Shown in pieces: positions 47,980 to 63,098 of a stretch of DNA of 64,000 nucleotides; within the stretch, counting starts at the first letter, position 1; every line of letters starts with the position of its first letter. The notes beneath the pieces are model-generated. The model worked only from the letters and a program-made list of their open reading frames with translations. It was not told the DNA's origin and made no database searches. Position numbers and translations under genes: made by a program. The DNA is from Gerris lacustris (lineage: Eukaryota; Arthropoda; Insecta; Hemiptera; Gerridae), in the NCBI GenBank assembly GCA_951217055.1, contig OX578283.1, positions 29,573,427-29,637,426 of the forward strand. Direction: 5' to 3'.

Positions 47980-48660
47980 CAAGGTAGCGGACAGAACTGG
48001 ATTGAGGGATAGGAATTTGATTCCGAGTTACCGGTTCCATGTCTTTGACTGGATGTGAGTGTACACATTTCATTTCGTTGATTTCAATTTTCCATTTTCT
48101 TAGCCACGATTCTAGGAGTAAAAGGTGTTCCTGTACTTTATCAGATGCTCCTGTAGAAGATTTGGTGATAATATGCATTTATCGTCAGCAAAAGAATTAA
48201 GAGAGTTGTCGAAGGATGCTCAGGGATGTTAGATGTGAAAATAGAATAAGATATTGGACATAGAATACTTCCTTGGGGTGCATCTGCTTTTACAGGCAAA
48301 ATTGAGGAATTAGATAGGTTGTAGGGTACATTAATGTTGCGATTTTCTAGGAATGTTTTTTGAATTGAGTAGTAAGTGAGAAGAAGGATGTCCTTGAGTT
48401 TCCCAAGTTGGCCGCGTGCCTGTCAAAAGCTTGAGCTTCATCGAGGAAAACCGCCGCGCCGAGTGCCGAGCAATTTTTTTTCTGCTCAAGGGAGGAGGAT
48501 ATAATATAATATATTACGATATTACATATACGATTCTGTTGCACTGCTGGACGGTAGAATGGAGGAATCGGAAGCCTAGTTGATGATTTTTTTTAATTAT
48601 GTGTTAGTTGGATTAATTTGTCGGAGAAGGATTTTCCCATTAAGTGAAGAAGCAGAATAA
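47980..48660 (-). pseudogene. jockey-like LINE RT, N-terminal part (5' of the P insertion)
   Basis: Minus-strand pieces in order: HQLGFRFLHSTVQQ (about 48585-48545; family HQFGFR..HST), AVFLDEAQAFD (motif A, FLD.AQAFD, about 48455-48420), ADAPQGSILCPI (motif B, GVPQGS.LGP, about 48290), a decayed FADD region, then HLLLLESWLRKWKIEINEMKC (about 48130-48070) and SSSVRYLGLN at the insertion junction. Frames change several times. Its other half is at 40030-40471. Confidence 0.85.
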
Positions 48661-50563
48661 TCCGATTTATATTTATATTTGAAGATTGATTGAAGTCTGG
48701 TTTGAATATTTTGTTGTTTTTTATTGTAATTTATTTTTGTTGAGTTAAGTCGAAGTTTAGAATTTCATTTTTATTTCAACTAGAACTGACCCAGTAACTA
48801 TGTAAGTAGTAAGTAGTTGCTTTTAGAGTGTAATAACCCCTTAAAAGTAATCAAAGTTGAAGAATTTTTAATTTATAAAAGTGAAAGGAGAAAAAAAATG
48901 TAAAAATTAATGATTACAAAAATAACTTTTGCTATATACTGATAAAAATGTGTCACAAAGAAAAAAATAACAATTGTAACGGGAGTGTAAGGGCCTCTAG
49001 CGGTGAAACTTTATACTGATGTCATTAATACAGGAAACATGATTCCATCGTTCTTAATAACCTTCCTCTACCTTTTCATTTCTCCTTTTATTATAAAAGC
49101 TGCGCTATTTTTTTTTTAAAAAAAGATATTAAGGGCTAAAGAGTTAAAAGGGTTTTCCACTTTTAGTTTTTTAGTTATTAACTTTTTCACAGAGGTTTAG
49201 AATTTCTTGTTAGAAGTTGTGTTTCATCTATACATTTTATTAGCTACAATCATTTATAATACATCAAATTTAAAAGAGTAAACTTGATATTTTATTTATA
49301 ATAGGTAAAGCTAGAATGTTAAATTACGGGGTTTTATTGATTGATTTTTGTAACTTGATCTTACTTTAAACTTGTATTAAATAAGTCGTCGTATATGCGG
49401 ATTAGTTTACTGTGGCCTGAATAATAATGATAATAAACATGCCCCTTTATTTTTCATTCATAATTACACTTCGTTTTTTGGTTTGAATATATTTATCAAA
49501 TGATGGCGATTTTTTCTCTCTTAATTTCAAAAATACGGTATATAAAACATATTCTGGTATCTAGGCTACCGGGCTAGAATCGTCAAAACAATACCTAGGT
49601 TTTCCGGTATAGACCATATCTCGATGGATATGACCGTTTATTGAAGCGAGCGTAAGCGAGCTTCTAATAATCAACAAAATTTGCATCTTGTCTCTCTGTC
49701 TCTTAGTAACGTTTACGTGTCCGCCGATAACTGAGTTAGATGAAATTTGGTATAAATGTTCCTTTTACTAATGCTCGGGCTAAATTCATTGGACAGCGTT
49801 ATCCGACCAAGAGTTCGCACGTAACGCTCGCGTAAACGTGAGCTTCAAATGTAAAATTGAAATTTCAGGACGGGAAAAGATTGTATCACCTATTCCATGA
49901 GACAAACATTTTTTACAAGTACAATTTTTTAATAAAACCATCAGCGACACCGCTATCAATTGATAAAGATCTTTAAAACTGTTAAAGCGAACCTAAATGT
50001 TTAAAATAGGGAAAACAATGTTTTTACCGATATCTTACGTTCTAAAGTAACGATTTTAATAAAACTCCATATACATCGCCTAAAGCTAAAGTACAATTGA
50101 AACAGTTATGTAAAATTTCAACTTGATACAAGAAAAGTTGAAGCCCCTACTAGACTCTCTATTGCAATCATACTCTTTAATCTTTATCATCACTCATAAT
50201 GATTATCTATTTTCTCAATAGTCAATTTATATTTATTACTATACGTTCGCTTCAATGATAGAGCCACGCGATGCCTAGTACTAGTCTTTTATTGTTTACT
50301 CTGACAGCTCAGATTGGCCAACCTATGCGAGAAAATAAATAAAGCCATTAAGGCTGTAGGATTTTTTTTCCTTCTTTATAGACTTCAAAATCTTGCGTTC
50401 TCATTGGCTCCCCTCCAAATTTATTTAAATATTTTCCAACACTGTCAGAATAAATATTTTATTCTTTAGTCAGTTTGTGTTTTACAATTATGTAAAACGA
50501 GTATAGTTTGATGTTGCATCCAGTTCCTAAACGCTACTAGGCCAGTACAAATAAGCAAAAAAG
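48661..50563. other. No gene; dispersed repeat at ~50290-50460
   Basis: AT-rich. About 50300-50440 shares words with 27345-27535 (CAGATTGGCCAACCTAT, CTCATTGGCT). Around 49640-49850 there are small palindromic words built on GCGAGC/GCTCGC. No coding frames with motifs. Confidence 0.4.
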
Positions 50564-50912
50564 GGGGGAAAAATTAAATACTAAACTTTCTTTACACCAT
50601 CGTTTAGAAGGGGTTTAGGGAAGCATTTTCCATATTATCATATCGAGTGCCACCGCTTGCTTCCCCCACCACCCCCTATTGAAGACCCAAATTTGGCCTA
50701 TTCACTGTAACGCCAATATCTCCGGAACAAAGAGTGATAACGATGTGCGGTGTTTTTTAAAGTCTTCTATACACTGTCCTCTTTAATTTGATACCCATAT
50801 CAATTTGCTTTTCGTAGTCAAAGTGTACCAAAAGTTATAAAATATGGTAAAAAATCGACATTTCTTTTTTCTACTCTGATCAATTTTGATAATAACTTTT
50901 TTCCACGGGGTC
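50564..50912 (+). repeat. Founder-like single copy of the satellite B module
   Basis: This 349-bp segment equals 52181-52529 without gaps. I see only about five substitutions (for example ATATCTCCGG versus ATTTCTTCGG, TTTGAT versus TTTAAT, CTGATCAA versus CTGAACAA). Here it continues into unrelated sequence (GGCACTAAAAATG), whereas every array copy continues into AAATACACAACAAA. Outside the array it probably represents the source, or a detached copy, of the module. Confidence 0.9.
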
Positions 50913-51836
50913 GGCACTAAAAATGTGGTTAAATAAAACGTGTAGATTATTTTATTACCTTTAATTCGATGTATAATATGTCATAGCAACTCTAATGCAA
51001 GAGGGGGAAAAAAGCGGAAATAGCGGATGCGTGTAGTATGGAAAGCTGCTAATAGTGTTGACTGTGAACTCTATTTAGTCCAGGAAAATAAGGAATAATA
51101 GGGTAAATGATTTATAAAGTATTGAAACTTTGCGAAAAAACTCTTAAGGGTGTAGTAGTAAGAAACAGTAAAGTTCCCACCTCTTGAGGGCGGGGGGGGG
51201 GAGTGGCCCCCTCCCTCCACCATAAAATCTAAAAATAATAATTTTTTAACCTTTTCTCGCAAAACAGTTTATTTTTTTGAAGAGAAATGTTTTTGACAAA
51301 AATATTTTCCCATAATTCTGCATAAAAAAGGTCCTATGCATGTTTAAAGTGATACAAACCGAGATATTGTAGTTGGAAAAAGATAAAAAATTGTAAACCG
51401 CATTTCTGCGAACCAACAATTATCTTAAAAACTACTCTTCCGATTTTAATGAAATTTAAATCGTAGGTCACCATTAGGCAATTGATGGTCCCAAATAAGT
51501 TTCAACCTTATTTACACCTATATCTTCAAAAGTACTAAAATTTTAAACTTTGCACATCAACATTCTTTTAACTGTGATACTTTTGTGTGTAATTAAGTTT
51601 GTACATAAGTGCCTATATTAATTTGAATATTTTTCCGTTCATGTTATTGTTACTAACTTGTTTTTACTACGCCTACAGCAACTTCTAATTGCTGAAAATT
51701 GTATTATTTATCTCTCCGTCATTGTTGTTATCGATGTGTATGGTCCTACTTAAACCACTTTTAAATTTTATTGTGACCTTTAACCGCATGTAGTACTAAC
51801 TGTGAAGCATGCTATAATTTGATAAAAAAAAAAACC
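50913..51836. other. Spacer between founder copy and array; dispersed-repeat fragment at 51405-51545
   Basis: Contains AACCAACAATTATCTTAAAAACTACTCTTCCGATT, GGTCCCAAATAAGTTTCAACCTTA and TATCTTCAAAAGTACT, pieces of the repeat at 20.7 kb. The rest is AT-rich with no gene. Confidence 0.55.
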
Positions 51837-52180
51837 TGACACTGACACTGACACTGACCACACCACAACCACAACTACAACTTCAACCACAACCATAACC
51901 ACAACCACAACCACAACCATCACCACAATCACAACCATCACCACAACCAAAACCACAACCATAACAAATACCACAACCACAAAAAATACCACAACCACAA
52001 CAAATACAAATACCACAACCTAAACTACAACAAATACCACACCACAACCACAAAAAATACCACAACCATCAACACAACCACACCACAACCACAACCACAA
52101 CCACAACAAATACAAATACCACAACCACAACAAATACCACAACCACAAAAAAATACCACAACCACTCAACTACAACAAAT
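51837..52180. repeat. Leading CCACAA subarray with CACTGA triplet
   Basis: Starts with four CACTGA-type hexamers (51837-51860), then CCACAA/CCATAA/CCATCA units, and ends at ACAACAAAT where the long form of the B module begins. It is the edge of the satellite and its units are the most varied. Confidence 0.85.
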
Positions 52181-52529
52181 GGGGGAAAAATTAAATACTA
52201 AACTTTCTTTACACCATCGTTTAGAAGGGGTTTAGGGAAGCATTTTCCATATTATCATATCGAGTGCCACCGCTTGCTTCCCCCACCACCCCCTATTGAA
52301 GACCCAAATTTGGCCTATTCACTGTAACGCCAATTTCTTCGGAACAAAGAGTGATAACGATGTGCGGTGTTTTTTAAAGTCTTCTATACACTGTCCTCTT
52401 TAATTTAATACCCATATCAATTTGCTTTTCGTAGTCAAAGTGTACCAAAAGTTATAAAATATGGTAAAAAATCGACATTTCTTTTTTCTACTCTGAACAA
52501 TTTTGATAATAACTTTTTTCCACGGGGTC
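52181..52529 (+). repeat. Long B module (349 bp), first array copy
   Basis: The only array copy that keeps the ~112-bp 5' extension (GGGGGAAAAATTAAATAC...CGCTTGCTTCC) present at 50564. Later copies begin at CACCACCCCCTATTGAAG. It therefore marks the boundary where the amplified unit was trimmed. Confidence 0.9.
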
Positions 52530-55500
52530 AAATACACAACAAATACAACAACCACAACCACAACCACAACAAATACCACAACAACAACCACAACCACAAC
52601 AACAAACACAACCACAACAACAACCACAACCACAACAACAACCACAACCACAACAAATACCACAACAAATACCACAACAAATACCACAACAAATACTACA
52701 ACCACAACCACAACAAATACCACAACCACAACAAATACCACAACCACAACCACAACCACAACAAATACCACAACCACAACTACAACAAATACCACAACCA
52801 CAACCACAACAAATACCACAACCACAACCACCACAAATACCACAACCACAACCACAACAAATACCACAACCACAACCACAACAAATACCACAACCACAAC
52901 CACAAAAATACCACAACCACAACTACAACAAATACCACAACCACAAAAATACAACATTACAACCACAACCATCACCACAACCACAACCATCACCACAACC
53001 ATCACCACAACCACAACCATCACACAACTATCACCACAACCACAACCATCACACAACTATCACCACAACTACAAGCTACTACTCTAGCTATTGGCAAGCT
53101 GCTTAAGGGCTTCAAGTAGAGTCTTGAATCTCTCTCTACCAACTCGATTTTGACAGCTTGTGAGCGTTTATTCCTCATAAAAAAAAAAATTAAAAAATAA
53201 TTTAAAAAATAATTAATAGAAAAAAAAGAAATAATACAAATAATGAAACACCACCCCCTATTGAAGACCCAAATTTGGCCTATTCACTGTAACGCCAATA
53301 TCTCCAGAACAAAGAGTGATAACGATGTGCGGCGTTTTTTAAAGTCTTCTATACACTGTCCTCTTTAATTTAATACCCATATCAATTTGCTTTTCGTAGT
53401 CAAAGTGTACCAAAAGTTATAAAATATGGTAAAAAATCGACATTTCTTTTTTCTACTCTGAACAATTTTGATAATAACTTTTTTCCACGGGGTCAAATAC
53501 ACAACAAATACCACAACCACAACCACAACCACAACAAATACCACAACAACAACCACAACAACAACCACAACAACAACCACAAACACAACAACAAACACAA
53601 CCACAACAACAACCACAACCACAACCACAACAACAACCACAACCACAACAAATACCACAACAAATACCACAACAAATACTACAACCACAACCACAACAAA
53701 TACCACAACAAATACCACAACCACAACCACAACCACAGCCACAACCACAACAAATACCACATCCACAACCACAACCAATACCACAACCACAACTACAACA
53801 AATACCACAACCACAACAAATACCACAACCACAACCACAACAACAACCACAACCACAACCACTACCACACCAAATACCACAACCACAACAAATACAAATA
53901 CCACAACCACACCACAACCACAACCACAATCACAACAAATACCACAACCACAACCACAACCACAACCACAACAAATACCACAACCACAACCACAACAAAT
54001 ACCACAACCACAACCACAACAAATACCACAACCACAACCACAACAAATACTACAACCACAACAAATACCACACCACAACCACAACCATACCAAATACCAC
54101 AACCACAACAAATACCACAATCACAACCACACCACAACCACAACCATAACCACAACCAAAACTACATCAAATACCACAACAACAAATACCACAACCACAA
54201 CCACCAACAAATACCACAACCACAACAAATTCCAGAACCACAACAAATTCCACAACCACAACAAATACAAATACCACAACCACACCACCACCGCAACCAC
54301 AACCACAACCACAACAAATACCACAACCACAACAAATACCACAACCACAACCACAACAAATACAACATTACAACCACAACCATCACCACAACCATCACCA
54401 CAACCACAACCATCACACAACTATCACCACAACCATCACACAACTATCACCACAACCATCACACAACTATCACCACAACCACAACCATCACACAACTATC
54501 ACCACAACTACAAGCTACTACTCTAGCTATTGGCGAGCTGCTTAAGGGCTTCAAGTAGAGTCTTGAATCTCTCTCTACCAACTCGATTTTGACAGCTTGT
54601 GAGCGTTTATTCCTCATAAAAAAAAAAAAATTAAAAAATAATTTAAAAAATAATTAATAGAAAAAAAAGAAATAATACAAATAATGAAACACCACCCCCT
54701 ATTGAAGACCCAAATTTGGCCTATTCACTGTAACGCCAATATCTCCAGAACAAAGAGTGATAACGATGTGCGGCGTTTTTTAAAGTCTTCTATACACTGT
54801 CCTCTTTAATTTAATACCCATATCAATTTGCTTTTCGTAGTCAAAGTGTACCAAAAGTTATAAAATATGGTAAAAAATCGACATTTCTTTTTTCTACTCT
54901 GAACAATTTTGATAATAACTTTTTTCCACGGGGTCAAATACACAACAAATACCACAACCACAACCACAACCACAACAAATACCACAACAACAACCACAAC
55001 AACAACCACAACAACAACCACAAACACAACAACAAACACAACCACAACAACAACCACAACCACAACCACAACAACAACCACAACCACAACAAATACCACA
55101 ACAAATACTACAACCATAACCACAACAAATACCACAACAAATACCACAACCACAACCACAACCACAGCCACAACCACAACAAATACCACATCCACAACCA
55201 CAACAAATACCACAACCACAACTACAACAAATACCACAACCACAACAAATACCACAACCACAACAACAACCACAACCACAACCACTACCACACCAAATAC
55301 CACAACCACAACAAATACAAATACCACAACCACACCACAACCACAACCACAATCACAACAAATACCACAACCACAACCACAACCACAACCACAACCACAA
55401 CATATACCACAACCACAACCACAACAAATACCACAACCACAACCACAACAAATACTACAACCACAACAAATACCACACCACAACCACAACCATACCAAAT

Positions 55501-56287
55501 ACCACAACCACAACAAATACCACAATCACAACCACACCACAACCACAACCATAACCACAACCACAACTACAACAAATACCACAACAACAAATACCACAAC
55601 CACAACCACAACAAATACCACAACCACAACAAATCCCACAACCACAACAAATACCACAACCACAACAAATACCACAACCACAACCACACCACAACCACAA
55701 CCACAACCACAACAAATACCACAACCACAACAAATACAAATACCACAACCACACCACCATCGCAACCACAACCACAACCACAACAAATACCACAACAAAT
55801 ACAAATACCACAACCACACCACCATCGCAACCACAACAAATACCACAACCACAACAAATACCACACCCCCTATTGAAGGCCCAAATTTGGCCTATCCACT
55901 GTAACGCCAATATCTCCGGAACAAAGAGTGATAACGATGTGCGGTGTTTTTTAAAGTCTTCTATACACTGTCCTCTTTAATTTAATACCCATATCAATTT
56001 GCTTTTCGTAGTCAAAGTGTACCAAAAGTTATAAAATATGGTAAAAAATCGACATTTCTTTTTTCTACTCTGAACAATTTTGATAATAACTTTTTTCCAC
56101 GGGGTCAAATACACAACAAATATAACAACCACAACCACAACAAATTCCACAACCACAACAACAACCACAACCCCAACCACAACCAAAACCACAACAACAA
56201 CAACAACCACAACCACAACAACAACCACAACCACAACAAATACCACAACCACAACAAATACCACAACCACAACAAATACCACAACCA

Positions 56288-56448
56288 TTAGGTCCTTAAG
56301 GTCCTGTAGGTCCTTTTGGTCCTCTAGGTCCTATAGGTCCTTTAGGTCCTAGGACCTATAGGTATTGCGTAATAGGACCTATAGGTTTTAGGTCCTAAGA
56401 CCTATGGGTCGTAGGTCGTAGGTCATATAGGTCCTAGGTCGTAGGTCC
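56288..56448. repeat. AGGTCCT minisatellite island, copy 1
   Basis: About 160 bp of TAGGTCCT-like 8-9-mers, first in one orientation, then inverted (AGGACCTATAGG), then TAGGTCGTAGGTC. It is embedded between CCACAA arrays with no transition. Its composition is quite different from the host array. Confidence 0.92.
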
Positions 56449-59400
56449 ACCACTACAACCACAACAAATACCACAATCACAACCACAACCACAACCACAA
56501 CCACAACAAATACCACAACCACAACCACAACCACAACCACAATTCAACAAAAAACCACAACCACAACCACAACCACAACCACAACCACAACCACAACAAA
56601 TACCACAACCACAACTATCACAACAACCATCACCACAACCACAACCACCACCACAACCACAACAACAACCACAGCCAAAACCACAACCACAACCACAACA
56701 AATCCTCCATAGACTCTAAATACCACAACCACAACAAATACCACAACCACAAAAATACAACATTACAACCACAACCATCACCACAACCACAACCATCACA
56801 CAACTATCACCACAACCACAACCATCACACAACTATCACCACAACCACAACCATCACACAACTATCACCACAACCACAACCATCACACAACTATCACCAC
56901 AACTACAAGCTACTACTCTAGCTATTGGCGAGCTGCTTAAGGGCTTCAAGTAGAGTCTTGAATCTCTCTCTACCAACTCGATTTTGACAGCTTGTGAGCG
57001 TTTATTCCTCATAAAAAAAAAAAAATTAAAAATTAATTTAAAAAATAATTAATAGAAAAAAAAGAAATAATACAAATAATGAAACACCACCCCCTATTGA
57101 AGACCCATGGCTTATTCACTGTAACGCCAATATATCCGGAACATAGAGTGATAACGATGTGCGGTGTTTTTTAAAGTCTTCTATACACTGTCCTCTTTAA
57201 TTTAATACCCATATCAATTTGCTTTTCGTAGTCAAAGTGTACCAAAAGTTATAAAATATGGTAAAAAATCGACATTTCTTTTTTCTACTCTGAACAATTT
57301 TGATAATAACTTTTTTCCACGGGGTCAAATACACAACAAATATTACAACCACAACCACAACCACAAAAAATACCACAACCACAACCACAACCACATCCCC
57401 AACCACAACCACAACCACAACAACAACCACAACCACAACCACAACAACAACCAAACCACATCAACAACAATAACAAATACCACAACAAATACTACAACCA
57501 CAACCACAACAAATACCACAACCACAACAAATACTACAACCACAACAAATACCACAACCACAACAAATACCACAACCACAACCACAACCACAACAAATAC
57601 CACAACCACAACAAATACCACAACCACAACTACAACAAATACCACAACCACTACCACAACAAATACCACAACCACAACAAATACAAATACCACAACCACA
57701 CCACAACCGCAACCACAACCACAACCACAACAAATACCACAACCACAACAAATACCACAACCACAACAAATACCACAACCACAACAAATACCACAACCAC
57801 AACCACAACCACAACAAATACCACAACAAATACCACACCACAACCACAATTACACCAAATACCACAACCACAACAAATACCACAACCACAGCCACACCAC
57901 AACCACAACCACAACAAATACCACAACCACAACCACAACAACAACCATAACCACAACCACAACAAATACCACAACCACAACAATTACCACAATCACAACA
58001 AATACCACAACCACAACAAATACCACAACCACAACAAATACCACAACCACAACAAATTCCACAACCACAACAAATACAAATACCACAACCACACCACCAC
58101 CGCAACCACAACCACAACCACAACAAATACCACAACCACAACCACAACAAATACAACATTACAACCACAACCATCACCACAACCATCACCACAACCACAA
58201 CCATCACCACAACCACAACCATCACACAACTATCACCACAACCACAACCATCACACAACTATCACCACAACTACAAGCTACTACTCTAGCTATTGGCGAG
58301 CTGCTTAAGGGCTTCAAGTAGAGTCTTGAATCTCTCTCTACCAACTCGATTTTGACAGCTTGTGAGCGTTTATTCCTCATAAAAAAAAAAAAAAATTAAA
58401 AATTAATTTAAAAAATAATTAATAGAAAAAAAAGAAATAATACAAATAATGAAACACCACCCCCTATTGAAGACCCATGGCTTATTCACTGTAACGCCAA
58501 TATCTCCGGAACAAAGAGTGATAACGATGTGCGGTGTTTTTTAAAGTCTTCTATACACTGTCCTCTTTAATTTAATACCCATATCAATTTGCTTTTCGTA
58601 GTCAAAGTGTACCAAAAGTTATAAAATATGGTAAAAAATCGACATTTCTTTTTTCTACTCTGAACAATTTTGATAATAACTTTTTTCCACGGGGTCAAAT
58701 ACACAACAAATATTACAACCACAACCACAAAAAATACCACAACCACAACCACAACCACATCCCCAACCACAACCACATCCCCAACCACAACCACAACCAC
58801 AACAACAACCACAACCACAACCACAACAACAACCAAACCACAACAACAACAAATACCACAACAAATACTACAACCACAACCACAACAAATACCACAACCA
58901 CAACAAATACTACAACCACAACAAATACCACAACCACAACAAATACCACAACCACAACCACAACCACAACAAATACCACAACCACAACAAATACCACAAC
59001 CACAACTACAACAAATACCACAACCACTACCACAACAAATACCACAACCACAACAAATACAAATACCACAACCACACCACAACCGCAACCACAACCACAA
59101 CCACAACAAATACCACAACCACAACAAATACCACAACCACAACAAATACCACAACCACAACCACAACAAATACCACAACAAATACCACACCACAACCACA
59201 ATTACACCAAATACCACAACCACAACAAATACCACAACCACAGCCACACCACAACCACAACCACAACAAATACCACAACCACAACCACAACAACAGCCAT
59301 AACCACAACCACAACAAATACCACAACCACAACAATTACCATAATCACAACAAATACCACAACCACAACAAATACCACAACCACAACAAATACCACAACC

Positions 59401-60560
59401 ACAACAAATTCCACAACCACAACAAATACAAATACCACAACCACACCACCACCGCAACCACAACCACAACCACAACAAATACCACAACCACAACAAATAC
59501 CACAACCACAACCACAACAAATACAACATTACAACCACAACCATCACCACAACCATCACCACAACCACAACCATCACCACAACCACAACCATCACCACAA
59601 CCACAACCATCACACAACTATCACCACAACCATCACACAACTATCACCACAACCATCACACAACTATCACCACAACCACAACCATCACACAACTATCACC
59701 ACAACTACAAGCTACTACTCTAGCTATTGGCGAGCTGCTTAAGGGCTTCAAGTAGAGTCTTGAATCTCTCTCTACCAACTCGATTTTGACAGCTTGTGAG
59801 CGTTTATTCCTCATAAAAAAAAAAAATTAAAAAATAATTTAAAAAATAATTAATAGAAAAAAAAGAAATAATACAAATAATGAAACACCACCCCCTATTG
59901 AAGACCCAAATTTGGCCTATTCACTGTAACGCCAATATCTCCAGAACAAAGAGTGATAACGATGTGCGGCGTTTTTTAAAGTCTTCTATACACTGTCCTC
60001 TTTAATTTAATACCCATATCAATTTGCTTTTCGTAGTCAAAGTGTACCAAAAGTTATAAAATATGGTAAAAAATCGACATTTCTTTTTTCTACTCTGAAC
60101 AATTTTGATAATAACTTTTTTCCACGGGGTCAAATACACAACAAATACCACAACCACAACCACAACCACAACAACAACCACAACCATAACAACAAACACA
60201 ACCACAACAACAACCACAACCACAACAAATACCACAACAAATACTACAACCACAACCACAACAACAACCACAACCATAACAACAAACACAACCACAACAA
60301 CAACCACAACCACAACAAATACCACAACAAATACCACAACCACAACCACAGCCACATCCACAACAAATACCACTTCCACAACCACAACAAATACCACAAC
60401 CACAACAAATACCACACCACAACCACAATTACACCAAATACCACAACAAATACTACAACCACAACAAATACCACACCACAACCACAATTACACCAAATAC
60501 CACAACCACAACAAATACCACAACCACAACCACACCACAACCACAACCACAACAAATACC

Positions 60561-61880
60561 ACAACCACACCACAACCACAACCACAACAACAACCATAAC
60601 CACAACCACAACCACAACAAATACCACAACCACAACAAATACCACAACCACAACCACAACAAATACTACAACCACAACAAATACCACACCACAACCACAA
60701 CCATACCAAATACCACAACCACAACAAATACCACAATCACAACCACACCACAACCACAACCATAACCACAACCACAACTACAACAAATACCACAACAACA
60801 AATACCACAACCACAAAAACAACAAATACCACAACCACAACAAATCCCACAACCACAACAAATACCACAACCACAACAAATACCACAACCACAACCACAC
60901 CACAACCACAACAACAACCACAACAAATACCACAACCACAACCACACCACCACCGCAACCACAACAAATACCACAACCACAACAAATACCACAACCACAA
61001 CAAATACCACAACCACAACCACAACAACAACAACAACCACAACCACACCACAACCACAACTACAACAACAACCACAACCACAACCACAACCACAACTACA
61101 ACAACAACCACAACCACAACCACAACCACCACAAATACCACAACCACACCACCACCGCAACCACAACAAATACCACAACCACAACAAATACCACAACCAC
61201 AACAAATACCACAACCACAACCACAACAACAACCACAACCACAACAAATACCACAACAAATACCACAACAAATACTACAACCACAACCACAACAAATACC
61301 ACAACAAATACCACAACCACAACAAATACCACAACCACAACCACAGCCACAACCACAACAAATACCACTTCCACAACCACAACAAATACCACAACCACAA
61401 CAAATACTACAACCACAACAAATACCACACCACAACCACAATTACACCAAATACCACAACCACAACAAATACCACAACCACAACCACACCACAACCACAA
61501 CCACAACAAATACCACAACCACAACCACACCACAACCACAACCACAACAACAACCATAACCACAACCACAACCACAACAAATACCACAACCACAACAAAT
61601 ACCACAACCACAACCACAACAAATACTACAACCACAACAAATACCACACCACAACCACAACCATACCAAATACCACAACCACAACAAATACCACAATCAC
61701 AACCACACCACAACCACAACCATAACCACAACCACAACTACAACAAATACCACAACAACAAATACCACAACCACAAAAACAACAAATACCACAACCACAA
61801 CAAATCCCACAACCACAACAAATACCACAACCACAACAAATACCACAACCACAACCACACCACAAACACAACAACAACCA
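60561..61880. repeat. Internal 960-bp duplication within the longest array
   Basis: 60561-60920 and 61521-61880 match at a constant 960-bp offset, including rare words (CCATACCAAATACC, CACAATCACAACC, CAAAAACAACAAAT, CAAATCCCAC). This accounts for much of the extra length of the unit starting at 59895 (2,625 bp). Confidence 0.85.
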
Positions 61881-62937
61881 CAACCACAACCACAACAAAT
61901 ACCACAACCACAACAAATACAAATACCACAACCACACCACCACCGCAACCACAACAAATACCACAACCACAACAAATACCACAACCACAACAAATACCAC
62001 AACCACAACCACAACAACAACAACAACCACAACCACACCACAACCACAACCACAACTACAACAACAACCACAACCACAACCACAACCACAACCACCACAA
62101 ATACCACAACCACAACCACAACAAATACCACAACCAGAACAAACACCACAACCACAACAAAAACCACAACCACAACCACAAAAATACCACAACCACAACT
62201 ACAACAAATACCACAACCAAAAAAATACAACATTACAACAACAACCATCACCACAACCACAACCATCACCACAACCACAACCATCACACAACTATCACCA
62301 CAACCACAACCATCACACAACTATCACCACAACTACAAGCTACTACTCTAGCTATTGGCGAGCTGCTTAAGGGCTTCAAGTAGAGTCTTGAATCTCTCTC
62401 TACCAACTCAATTTTGACAGCTTGTGAGCGTTTATTCCTCATAAAAAAAAATAAAAAATAATTTAAAAAATAATTAATAGAAAAAAAAAGAAATAATACA
62501 AATAATGAAACACCACCCCCTATTGAAGGCCCAAATTTGGCCTATCCACTGTAACGCCAATATCTCCGGAACAAAGAGTGATAACGATGTGCGGTGTTTT
62601 TTAAAGTCTTCTATACACTGTCCTCTTTAATTTAATACCCATATCAATTTGCTTTTCGTAGTCAAAGTGTACCAAAAGTTATAAAATATGGTAAAAAATC
62701 GACATTTCTTTTTTCTACTCTGAACAATTTTGATAATAACTTTTTTCCACGGGGTCAAATACACAACAAATATAACAACCACAACCACAACAAATTCCAC
62801 AACCACAACAACAACCACAACCCCAACCACAACCAAAACCACAACAACAACAACAACCACAACCACAACAACAACCACAACCACAACAAATACCACAACC
62901 ACAACAAATACCACAACCACAACAAATACCACAACCA

Positions 62938-63098
62938 TTAGGTCCTTAAGGTCCTGTAGGTCCTTTTGGTCCTCTAGGTCCTATAGGTCCTTTAGGTCCT
63001 AGGACCTATAGGTATTGCGTAATAGGACCTATAGGTTTTAGGTCCTAAGACCTATGGGTCGTAGGTCGTAGGTCATATAGGTCCTAGGTCGTAGGTCC
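62938..63098. repeat. AGGTCCT minisatellite island, copy 2
   Basis: Identical by eye to 56288-56448 and exactly 6,650 bp away, as part of the higher-order duplication. Confidence 0.92.

Noticed and set aside
52503..55904. Long plus-strand frames of Thr/Asn repeats (up to ~350 codons)
   Set aside because: They are direct translations of CCACAA/ACAAATACC arrays, begin without a real ATG inside the B module, and parallel long frames exist in several other frames.
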